Assembly: GCA_026168455.1 (NCBI GenBank)
Contig: CM047426.1
Location: 47,501,589 to 47,565,588 of the forward strand
Direction of reading: 5' to 3'
DNA from: Theocolax elegans
Lineage: Eukaryota; Arthropoda; Insecta; Hymenoptera; Cerocephalidae
Length of the DNA stretch: 64,000 nt
Under the pieces are notes generated by a model. It made no database searches, was not told the DNA's origin, and worked only from the letters and a program-made list of their open reading frames with translations. Made by a program: the position numbers and the translations under genes. Below are positions 23,467 to 31,890 of this stretch, in pieces; the first letter of the stretch is position 1, and each line of letters opens with the position of its first letter.

Positions 23467-26400
23467 GCCACTCCCCTTCCAGAGACCTTCTCCAAGGGGG
23501 AAGGGAATGTTACCTTCTTTACAGGTTTTGAGGTCGATTCGACGGTGACCGGCTTCTGCGTTGAGGTGGGTTGATGGGGCTGGATTGCTGGATCCGCTGC
23601 TTCTAAGTGGGCTGGAATTAATGCATCAGTGGTGATTGATTTTTCTTCTCCATCCACTAAGATAACGTAGACCTTGTCGTTGATGCGCTTGACCACTTTG
23701 AAGGGTCCCACGTATGGAGGTACCAGAGGCTTACGTATGGTGTCCAGGCGTTGATACACGTGGGTGCATGATCCTAGGTTTTTGAGAACGAAGGGTTTGT
23801 AATTAGTGTGGTGCGCTGCTGGAACGGGTTTGATTTCTTTGATCAGCTGACGGAATTTTCCAATGAAGGTCTGCGGGTCAGCTGGAGTGTTGGTCGTGAC
23901 AAAAAATTCTCCTGGAAGTCGGAGAGTTGTTCCGAACAGCATTTCCGCTGGGGAAGCTTGAAGGTCCTCTTTGAAACAGGTGCGTAGTCCGAGCAGTGTC
24001 ATCGGTAGTCTTTTGGTCCACGGAATTTGCGATTCGCACATGAGAGCGGCTTTCAGAGTGCGGTGGAAACGCTCGATAATCCCGTTGGCTTGAGGGTGGT
24101 ATGGCGTTGTGTGGATTCGCTTGGCTCCGATCTGGTTAGCTAGAGCAGTGAAAAGAGACGATTCGAACTGCGCCCCCTGGTCAGTTGTTATGGTGAGGGG
24201 CGATCCGAAGAACGAAATCCACTCAGCGAAAAGGGCGTCTGCTACTGTATCCGCTCTCATGTCCTTGATCGGTACTGCTTGGGGCCACCTGGTGAAACGG
24301 TCGATGATCGTCAGGCAATATCGGAATCCGTCCACCAAGGGGAGAGTGATCAGATCCAGGTGAATATGCTGGAAGCGGTTATCCGGGTCCTGGAATGACG
24401 ACAGGGCAGCACGGTTGTGACGGTGCACCTTTGAGCGTTGACAGGCATCGCAGGTGCGAGCCCAACGAGCGGCGTCTTTGCGGATTCCTGGCCACACGAA
24501 TTTCTCCGACAGCAGGCGAACTGTTGCTCGAATGCTGGGATGAGCTGGACGATGGACCACGTCGAAAGCTAGACGTCGGAGAGATTCTGGTAGGAACGGC
24601 CGAACCACGTTGTTGTGGATGTTGCATGCCACCTCCACACCTTGGATCTGAAGCATCTGCAAATCAAGGGAGCCTGAGTCTCGGAGATGCACTAGCTCTT
24701 GGTCCGCGGTTTGAGCTTCTGAGATGGTGGCTGCGTCTAGAGTGGACGGCATGTCGATGGCACAGCATCTAGAAAATGCATCTGCAACGGCGTTGTCTTC
24801 TCCTTTGACGTGCTGGAAGGTTACGTTGTGCTGGAGAATATAATCTAGGTGTCTTTGTTGTCTGGGCGTAGCTTTGTCGGAAGGCTGGTTGGCTGCGTAG
24901 ATGAGCGGCTTGTGATCCGTGCGGATGGTGAAAGATCTGCCCTCGACCACCCTACGGAAGTGCTTGACTGCCTCGTAGACAGCGAGGAGTTCGCGATCGT
25001 AGGTGCTGTAGCGACGTTCGGTGTCCGAGAGCTTCCTCGAGAAGAAACCCACGGGTTTCCACGTGCCCAGAATGAATTGTTCCAGAGCAGCCCCAATGGC
25101 CGTGTCCGAGGCGTCGGTGGCTAGAACGAGAGGTGCTGTAGGTGACAGGTAGTACGGCTTGGCTGCGCTGGCCAGACTGGCCTTGCAAAGCTCGAACGCA
25201 GCTTCGGCCTCTGGTGTCCAGGACAAACTTCGACGACTGCCTTTGGTGGTGCCTCGCAGCAGCTCGTGTAGAGGAGCTTGAGTAGATGCAGCGTTTGGAA
25301 GGCATCGGCGATAGAAATTCAACATGCCTAGGAAACGGCGAAGTGCCCTCGGGGAATCGGGCTTTGAGTACGCTTGCAGTGCCTCGACCTTGTGAGCGGG
25401 AGGTTGGAAACCCTCCGGCGATACAGCAAAACCCAGAAATATCACGGACGGCTGACCGAGTGCGCACTTCGCTAGATTGATCGAGAGTCCGGAGCTGCGG
25501 AGTCTGTCAAACAGAAGTCTCAGGTGACGTATGTGTTCGTCATGATCGTCTGACATGACTATCAGGTCGTCGATATAAGCTCTGACAAAAGGTAAGTCTC
25601 GGAGGAGTGAATCCAGGTAGCGCTGGAAGGTCTGCGTAGCATTTCGCAATCCCAGTGAGAGGACCTTGAACTCGAACAGGCCAAACGGTGTAGCGATGGC
25701 GGTCTTCGGAATGTCCTCTTCAGCCATGGGAACCTGGTAATAGGCTTTCTCCAGGTCAATGACCGAGAAGACGCGCCGGTCTCTGCAGTCCTGAAGGAGG
25801 TCCTCGATGATGGGAAGAGGGTATCGATCTGGCAGGGTACAAGCGTTGAGACGCCTGTAATCTCCTGTGGCCCTGTAACCACCTCCTGGTTTCTCGACCA
25901 GATGCAGTGGGCTGGCCCATTGGCTGGATGACGGCTGGACAATGTCTCTCTCCAGCAGGGCGTCGATCTCCTTTCTGGCGGCTGCAAGACGTGGGCCGAA
26001 AAGCCTTCGCGGACGCTCAAAGACAGGGGCTCCCGTCGTGTGGATATGGTGTCGGACTGGCACACCGTTAAGCGTGGCTCCTCCTCTGGAAGGGCGAGCG
26101 AGATCCTCATACTCAGCTAGAATGGAGTCGTACTGGAGACGTCTGTCCTGATCCAATTCGTTGTTGACAGGTGCAATCGAATGTACGACAGCAGGCTGGA
26201 GCGAAGCAGTGGAGGCCACCGAGGTCAGCGGGTCAATCAGGCAACGTTTCCGCATGTCAATGAGCAGGCCAGTATGCGTCAGAAAATCCGCACCCAGTAT
26301 TGCGGTTGGCACGTCAGCCACGACGAATGGCCAGGAGAAGGTGCGCCTGAGGCCCAACTCGAGTCTCAGCAGACGTTGACCGTACGTAGCAATTGGAGTC

Positions 26401-26627
26401 CGATTAACCGCTGCCAACTGTAGCGTCTGCTTCTGCAGGCGTTGCTTGACGGTGGACCTTGGAAGTAGAGACAAAACAGAACCTGAATCGACGAGAAAAC
26501 ATAGACGAGAATCCCTATCACGAATCAGTAGGCGGTTTTCTCGAGTACTGTCGCTGCCGGGAACCGCCTGGATGAGCGGCAGCGGAGCTAGTTTCCCTGA
26601 TTGCCCAGGGAGCCGCCGAACGAGCAA
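23370..26627 (-). CDS. pol: Pol polyprotein of Gypsy-2
   Basis: An uninterrupted frame of about 1,085 residues, expressed as a Gag-Pol fusion by -1 frameshift (its first codon is not ATG). Protease DSGS is at about residue 50. Reverse transcriptase has YIDD at about 350, RNase H has ATDASDTAIGAAL at about 505. Integrase has the zinc motif H...H...CDAC at about 690-720 and catalytic Asp, Asp, Glu in HLDLIT, TTDQGAQF and GIIERFHR. The final 32 or so residues are encoded within the 3' LTR. No disabling change is seen, so this copy may be active. Confidence 0.92.
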   Translation of the reverse strand: MLVRRLPGQSGKLAPLPLIQAVPGSDSTRENRLLIRDRDSRLCFLVDSGSVLSLLPRSTVKQRLQKQTLQLAAVNRTPIATYGQRLLRLELGLRRTFSWPFVVADVPTAILGADFLTHTGLLIDMRKRCLIDPLTSVASTASLQPAVVHSIAPVNNELDQDRRLQYDSILAEYEDLARPSRGGATLNGVPVRHHIHTTGAPVFERPRRLFGPRLAAARKEIDALLERDIVQPSSSQWASPLHLVEKPGGGYRATGDYRRLNACTLPDRYPLPIIEDLLQDCRDRRVFSVIDLEKAYYQVPMAEEDIPKTAIATPFGLFEFKVLSLGLRNATQTFQRYLDSLLRDLPFVRAYIDDLIVMSDDHDEHIRHLRLLFDRLRSSGLSINLAKCALGQPSVIFLGFAVSPEGFQPPAHKVEALQAYSKPDSPRALRRFLGMLNFYRRCLPNAASTQAPLHELLRGTTKGSRRSLSWTPEAEAAFELCKASLASAAKPYYLSPTAPLVLATDASDTAIGAALEQFILGTWKPVGFFSRKLSDTERRYSTYDRELLAVYEAVKHFRRVVEGRSFTIRTDHKPLIYAANQPSDKATPRQQRHLDYILQHNVTFQHVKGEDNAVADAFSRCCAIDMPSTLDAATISEAQTADQELVHLRDSGSLDLQMLQIQGVEVACNIHNNVVRPFLPESLRRLAFDVVHRPAHPSIRATVRLLSEKFVWPGIRKDAARWARTCDACQRSKVHRHNRAALSSFQDPDNRFQHIHLDLITLPLVDGFRYCLTIIDRFTRWPQAVPIKDMRADTVADALFAEWISFFGSPLTITTDQGAQFESSLFTALANQIGAKRIHTTPYHPQANGIIERFHRTLKAALMCESQIPWTKRLPMTLLGLRTCFKEDLQASPAEMLFGTTLRLPGEFFVTTNTPADPQTFIGKFRQLIKEIKPVPAAHHTNYKPFVLKNLGSCTHVYQRLDTIRKPLVPPYVGPFKVVKRINDKVYVILVDGEEKSITTDALIPAHLEAADPAIQPHQPTSTQKPVTVESTSKPVKKVTFPSPLEKVSGRGVAVEAHSSSQSPAPNSAAPRSRRKQILVTRTDF

Positions 26628-27499
26628 GGATTAACACACTGTCTGGCAGCCGAACCAAACCGGCGATGATAGTAACACGTGTCTCGTGCCGGGGCTGGAG
26701 AGCTGGAGGCTTGACGTCCTCTCGAGGAAGACCTGGCGCGCGGCCTCGCCTCCGACGAAGTGCGGATCCGAAGCTGGGAGTCCGTGGCCGCGACGAGTTG
26801 AGAAACTGCGGTGCGCAGTGCGGCGAGCTCGGCTAAAATGCGGGAACAGTCGGAGCTTGTCATGGCGTCCATGCGGCTTGGTGAAACTGAGCGCTGATGG
26901 GTGGCAGGTGCGACGGCGCAAGCACCCGGTGCTGGATCAACAATGTCGTCGGCGGCTGCAGCGAGCTCGTCCAAAGTGCCGTTCTTGAACGCCCTCAATA
27001 TCCTGGCCGTGCTGGAGGGCAGGAGGTCTAACCATTTGACCCGAAGCAGCTCGTCGGTGACGCTGTTCCCGGCGAGTGCACGCATGTGCCTGAGCAGCTG
27101 CGATGGCGTGCGATCACCCAACTCGATGTTCGTCAGCAGCTTGTGCAGTTTCTGTTGCTCGGATTCTGTACAACGAGCAAGAATTTTGTTTTTGAGGTTG
27201 TCGTACTTGCCGTGTGTTGGAGGGTCTCTGATAACATCCAGAAGGTCCTGTAGCGTCCCACTGTCGAGCATGGCCACCGCTAGATGATATCGGCTGTCGT
27301 CACCTCGAACGCGGTTGCACGCAAAAACGGCCTCGACTTGGATGAACCAGGCCTCGGGGTTCTGTCTCCAAAATGGCGGGAGTTTTACCGTGTAAACGGA
27401 TTCCACTGCGGGAGCTGGATTTTCGCCCACGAGGGGCAGTGGTTCGTCGAATTGGTTTTCGGACGTTCCTTGAGCTGGAGGTGAAGGTTGGTTGGACAT
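26588..27499 (-). CDS. gag: Gag of Gypsy-2
   Basis: The ATG at 27499-27497 opens 303 codons; earlier codons in frame lack an ATG. A capsid-like region follows (VKLPPFWRQNPEAWFIQVEAVF...; SDTLRVKWLDLLP-type motif near the middle), then Arg/Ser-rich sequence and a C-terminal knuckle of the CYYHRRFG....QC type found in many arthropod Gypsy elements. The stop at 26588-26590 follows a GGGAAAC heptamer directly. Pol continues in the -1 frame. Confidence 0.85.
   Translation of the reverse strand: MSNQPSPPAQGTSENQFDEPLPLVGENPAPAVESVYTVKLPPFWRQNPEAWFIQVEAVFACNRVRGDDSRYHLAVAMLDSGTLQDLLDVIRDPPTHGKYDNLKNKILARCTESEQQKLHKLLTNIELGDRTPSQLLRHMRALAGNSVTDELLRVKWLDLLPSSTARILRAFKNGTLDELAAAADDIVDPAPGACAVAPATHQRSVSPSRMDAMTSSDCSRILAELAALRTAVSQLVAATDSQLRIRTSSEARPRARSSSRGRQASSSPAPARDTCYYHRRFGSAARQCVNPCSFGGSLGNQGN
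26591..26597 (-). promoter_or_regulatory. Probable -1 ribosomal frameshift heptamer, Gypsy-2
   Basis: On the minus strand GGGAAAC has GGA and AAC as the last two gag codons before TAG. A one-base slip back there reads directly into the pol frame. I have not identified a convincing downstream stem. Confidence 0.7.
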
Positions 27500-27634
27500 C
27501 GCTGACAAGGAGAGTTGATGTCGAAATCTCTGCGTCGTTCGAAGTGCCAAGTCGGTTGGCAAGGCGGCGTTCCTTGGAGTCTCCGTCGTTGCACGATGGC
27601 GAGCACGTTTTCCGGCCCGCGCGGAATCCACCCG

Positions 27635-27653
27635 AATCACGTCGGGGTCACCA
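27635..27653 (-). other. Primer-binding site, tRNA-Trp type
   Basis: On the minus strand TGGTGACCCCGACGTGATT follows the LTR. It is complementary to the 3' end of tRNA-Trp including CCA over about 19 bases, from memory of animal tRNA-Trp. Confidence 0.75.
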
Positions 27654-27974
27654 ATTTGGAAGTGCTGGTTTGATGGAATGAATAATAAGACGGTTCGTAC
27701 GTAACTTCCTTGCTTTATTTTTGGGATCCGGGGGATCCGTTGTGAACATACAGAGAATGATGATACACAGAGAACGCTCTTAAGCTAGAACCCGGCTCGA
27801 GCGGAAGGCGTGATGCAATGTTGCTTCTGCGACGGTCGAGCGGCGAATAATCCTTCTTTTCCTTTTCTCCCGCCTCGTCAGAAGTCCGTTCTTGTGACGA
27901 GAATTTGTTTTCGTCTTGACCGAGGTGCGGCGCTGTTAGGAGCGGGAGATTGACTGCTCGAATGAGCCTCCACA
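27654..27974 (-). repeat. 5' LTR of Gypsy-2
   Basis: The 321-bp copy upstream of gag in element orientation. Its inner edge is followed directly by the PBS; its outer edge meets TA-repeat DNA. Confidence 0.95.
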
Positions 27975-28760
27975 TATATATACTATTTAATAGAACAGAC
28001 TACTTACATGAAGCAACAGGGGGTTTTACTTTCAGATTTGACATTTAATGTTATTAAGATTATATTTGTAAAATTGTTATCTACATTACTTTAACAAAAG
28101 AATTATTATATTTTTACAAAATGGAAGGTGTTATTAAACAAAATGTATCTTCGCTTAATCACGTAAAATAATTGTTTAAAATAAAGATATATTTAATTCA
28201 CCTGACTTATGTGTATATTTATGTCACTGTCACAAGTGAGTGATTTACAAATTTTTTAACAAAACTTTATCAGGTGTTCCCATCACCAAATTTAACTTTT
28301 TAATTATTGAAATGACTAAAATTATTAAATTAAGGGTAGCTTTTCGTCTTTTGACTTATATATTGTAATTTCAAGTTTCGACGTCATATATTATTAAAAT
28401 ACGTGATTTAAAAATATGCTTAAAAATTTGTAAATTAGCCACGTGTCCTGTTCAAAATAATCAAGGATTATATATATTACCTACTATAATTTAGCAATTT
28501 CTTTAATTTCTTTAGGTAAATTTGGTAATATAATTAGATAATTTAATCAGCTTTTTATTAAGTAAAGTAATTAGCTACAATTATATACCTTATTTTTTAC
28601 ATTACTTTTTAAAAACCTAAGTTGGTAGAAAATTAATTTTTCTTTCATTTGCATAGTTTACAAAAGTTTTAAAACTTCAATTGAAACAAAAACTTAATAT
28701 TAAATAAATATTTTACCTAATAAAATCATCCGATAAAATTACCTAATTCTATTACGTAAT
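27975..28760. other. AT-rich loop sequence, no gene seen
   Basis: Starts with the remainder of the TA tract. Several short motifs of the type ACCTAATNAAATC and CACCTGAT occur toward the right arm of the large inverted repeat. No coding sequence is supported. Confidence 0.35.
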
Positions 28761-29139
28761 AAAATCACCTGATTATTTTCTAATAAATAGTCATGCAACA
28801 AAATACTTGATAAAATTACTTAAATTTATTACGTACGTTTTTTAGGTTATTAATGTAATATATTGTTAATCATATTAATATTAAGAACACTATTTTATAC
28901 TACTACATAAATTAATTGGATAATATTTTGAAGTGATATATTTACGTATTTAAATTCATATATATAAGCAAAATTTCTATCAAAAAATCAAAAGCAAAAA
29001 ATTTTACCTAAATTTTTTACCTAAAATTTTTACCTGATAAAATTACCTAATTTACTTAAAAAAATGAAACAAAAGTTACCTAAAATTATCAGGTGAAAAT
29101 TTTAGATGAAAATATCATATGATTTTTTTCAACAGGGAT

Positions 29140-29332
29140 GTATATTATTATGGAGCATGCGCAGTTGTTACTTATCAATTATAGCTATGCGCAATTGTCA
29201 TTTTTGCACATATAAATAATTTATATTTATATATATATATATTAATTTATATTTATAAATAAATATAAATATAGCATTTGCGCATATCTATAATTGATAA
29301 GTAACAACTGCGCATGTTCCATAATAATATAC
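29140..29332. mobile_element. Small palindromic MITE inside an inverted-repeat arm
   Basis: A 193-bp palindrome with ends GTATATTATTATGG and its inverse, containing GCGCAGTTGTTACTTATC on both sides. The paralogous arm at about 18755-18785 lacks it and reads straight through, showing an AT duplication at the insertion (29138-29139 and 29333-29334). Confidence 0.75.
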
Positions 29333-29436
29333 ATCGGATAATTTTGTTTATCCGACGTTAAAAATACGTTTGAAATACGTTAAAAAATATTACTTTCCTA
29401 AAATTAAAGAGGACATTTTAATCAATTTTACACGTA

Positions 29437-30409
29437 CACTACCGGCCAATTGCTTTTGCCCACTTCGACTCAATTTTACCCGTTACGTAAAGTATCATAA
29501 CTTGGGTAAAAATTGAGATAAATAATCGTTCGATAGCTCATTTAAAAGCTTGAAGCAAGGGCTTTTTAATGGTTTACCGTCCCTATTTAAATTTTTTGTT
29601 TTTTAATGTTTTTAACATAAAAATCAAAATGTATAAAATTCGGATTTTCTTGTTCGTCTTCATTTTAAAACTGCACTTCAACCAAACATCGGAAAATAAT
29701 TTTATAAACAAAAGTGAAAAGCTTGAATCAAGAGCTTTCAAACGCACTATATAAACATTGTTTTAAAGTCCTTTTTACGTTTTGACTGGTGGTTTTCTTT
29801 TAAAACACGTCTTTTCTTCAACTTTATGTATCTCGGAATGATTAAATTTAAAAAAAAAATGTCTAGGAGAAAAAATGTTTGATTTTATCTTAAGATTATG
29901 TACAAATTTTTCAGATTGTTTAGAATTTTTTTTTTAATTTGATAAATGAATTGATTATAAAGAATTTTCTAAACTATACAGTTAATAGAATTATAATAAT
30001 GATTTTCTGTATATAGTGTACATTTTCTGTATTTGGTAGTAAAGAAAACCACCAGTCGAAACGTAAAAATGACTTTAAAACAATGTTTATATAGTGCGTT
30101 CGAAAGCTCTTGATTCAAGCTTTTCAATTTTTTTATAAAATTATTTTCAGGTGTTTGGTTGAAGTGCAGTTTTAAAATAAAGACGAACAAGAAAATCCGA
30201 ATTTTATACATTTTGATTTTTATGTTAAAAACATTAAAAAACAAAAAATTTAAATATGGACGGTAAACCATTAAAAAGCCCTTGCTTCAAGCTTTTAAAT
30301 GAGCTGCCGAACGATTATTTATCTCAATTTTTACCCAAGTTATGATACTTTTGTAACGGGTAAAATTGAGTCGAAGTGGGCAAAAGCAATTTTTAATTGG
30401 CCGGTAGTG
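29437..30409. mobile_element. Tc1-like foldback MITE, CACTACCGGCC ends
   Basis: A 973-bp palindromic element with ends CACTACCGGCCAATTGCTTT and its inverse, flanked by TA (29435-29436 and 30410-30411). CACTACCGGCC-type ends and TA duplication are typical of Tc1/mariner elements. The other arm of the surrounding inverted repeat (near 18660-18675) shows the empty site with one TA. It encodes no transposase; short frames in each arm are mirror images. Confidence 0.85.
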
Positions 30410-30507
30410 TAGTTCAAACATTTTTAAGTATTAAATTCTAACGTTTAAAGGTTTTAGCCACAACGTAATTTAAACGTTTTTAAGACATTGTGTACTGATA
30501 GGGTAGA

Positions 30508-30586
30508 AAGCTTGATGGCGCAGGCGGTAACGTGCTCGCTTTTGACGCGGAGGTTCCTAGGTTTGAATCCGGGTGTCGGATGGTCC
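30508..30586 (+). tRNA. tRNA-like sequence next to the large inverted repeat (probable pseudo-tRNA)
   Basis: A box TGGCGCAGGCG (30516-30526), B box GGTTTGAATCC (30560-30570) and a run of eight T (30591-30598). D stem GCGC/GTGC pairs. An anticodon loop with TTG is possible. The acceptor stem is not convincing. It begins a few bases outside the element end at 30503. Confidence 0.4.
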
Positions 30587-30599
30587 AAAGTTTTTTTTC

Positions 30600-31252
30600 A
30601 TTAAACTAATTTATTATTCAATTTATATTTCAGTTTAAAAGTATGTAAATAATAATATATCTGAATAATTCTATGTATAAAATAAAAAAAGATGGCACGG
30701 GGGCCGTCAAAAAATAAATTTTTCTTTCTTTCAGTCGCAATAAAAATTACTATATACTGCTTTGTAAAATTTAGTGAACTCGTTTTAAAAATTAGTGAAT
30801 TCGTTGTAAAAATTCTCGAACTGCAAGTTTGTCTTGATTTCAAGTAAGAATATCGTAAATTTTATATGAAATTTTTTCTCCATTTAATAATATCAAAATA
30901 TGAAGAAAAGTGTAGAGAATAGTTGCTGTTTAAATCAGTATTTTTTGAATAATACACGTTTTTACAAATTATTGTTAATTTATCGAATAAGTAACCTTGA
31001 ATCATCATAATAACTTATATATTATAGCTTCTTTGATAAACATAAATATCTTACCATATACATGGGTTTATACATGGCGGGATCTATATGGCCATCGTAA
31101 ATGTATCAACAAAGTAACAAATCGTAAATTTTTGTTCATTTCAGGCGTTATTTGCAGATTATAAGATAGATAAAAAATTTTTTCACGAAATGTTACTTGT
31201 TTAAAGTGCAACTATTCTCTTCGCTTTTCTTCACATTTTGAGTGTACATTAT
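30600..31252. other. AT-rich spacer, no gene seen
   Basis: No gene or repeat family recognised between the tRNA-like sequence and the BEL element. Ends with the first copy of the ATTAT duplication (31248-31252). Confidence 0.35.
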
Positions 31253-31624
31253 TGTTCGTTTATTTTATAAATGAAACACATTCGGGTTACGTCAAAATAT
31301 AAATTTTGTATAGTTTATTACTCCTACAAGTTACAATAAAACAATTGATTAATTTAAACAAATGATGATACTCGCTTTGCTAGGACACGTGTACTCTTTG
31401 GCGTTTCACGGGAGCTCGTGGTTTCTTGGCGGGCCAGCGCGCAACTGGTTCATAGCGCGAGACGCGATCGCGAGCAAGCATGAAAAGCCGCGACGAGCTT
31501 AGACAATAGCCGCCGGAATGCGAGGGGAAGAAAAAATGTCTCTTTTCACGCGATGACTTTGACGCGTTAACCAAAGTCATGGCTTTCTACAGCTCGTCTA
31601 AAATTTATACAGACGGCGTGAACA
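31253..31624 (-). repeat. 3' LTR of the BEL element
   Basis: 372 bp, very similar to 37354-37730. The main difference is a 5-bp gap (CTCTTTGGCG versus CTTTGTCCTTTGGCG), with a few substitutions. Adjacent internal bases include a GGCGGGCGG purine-rich tract on the minus strand (about 31625-31640). Confidence 0.92.
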
Positions 31625-31890
31625 TACCGCCCGCCACGAAATATCATTACGGACGTTTCGTGATCCGCATTTAATAACAATGTATAAAGAAAAACAAAAT
31701 AATGATTGACGGTTCGAAAACTTATAAACTAAGAAGATAAACAGTGAATTGTCTGTTAAATAATTTTACAATCATAGGGTCCGTTAATCGTGACTCGATA
31801 CAATTCCTATAATAATAGTAACTTAAAACTAGAATGTTTAGAATATAAAGATAGATTACAATTAAATTGTTAAACTAAGTTTAATCTTAA

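Larger units (their letters stand above)
23146..27974 (-). mobile_element. Gypsy-2: complete Ty3/Gypsy LTR retrotransposon
   Basis: Two 321-bp LTRs that I read as identical, a tRNA-Trp type PBS, a G-rich tract before the 3' LTR, intact gag and an intact 1,085-residue pol frame. All catalytic motifs are present. Identical LTRs mean a recent insertion. Both flanks are TA repeat, which hides the exact target duplication. Confidence 0.95.
18573..30503. mobile_element. Large TA-flanked inverted-repeat unit, CCCTATCAG ends
   Basis: The left arm (18573 to about 19153) is an inverse copy of the right arm (about 28761-30503) once two later insertions (29140-29332 and 29437-30409) are removed; both arms are then about 580 bp. 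Both outer ends read TA then CCCTATCAG (TA at 18571-18572 and 30504-30505). The 9.6-kb loop contains a candidate host exon, an LTR-like block and a complete Gypsy element. It may be one foldback with a large loop, or two inverted copies of one element flanking host DNA. Confidence 0.65.

Noticed and set aside
24395..24772. Open frames on the plus strand across 24109-27681
   Set aside because: Antisense shadows of the Gypsy-2 gag and pol genes.
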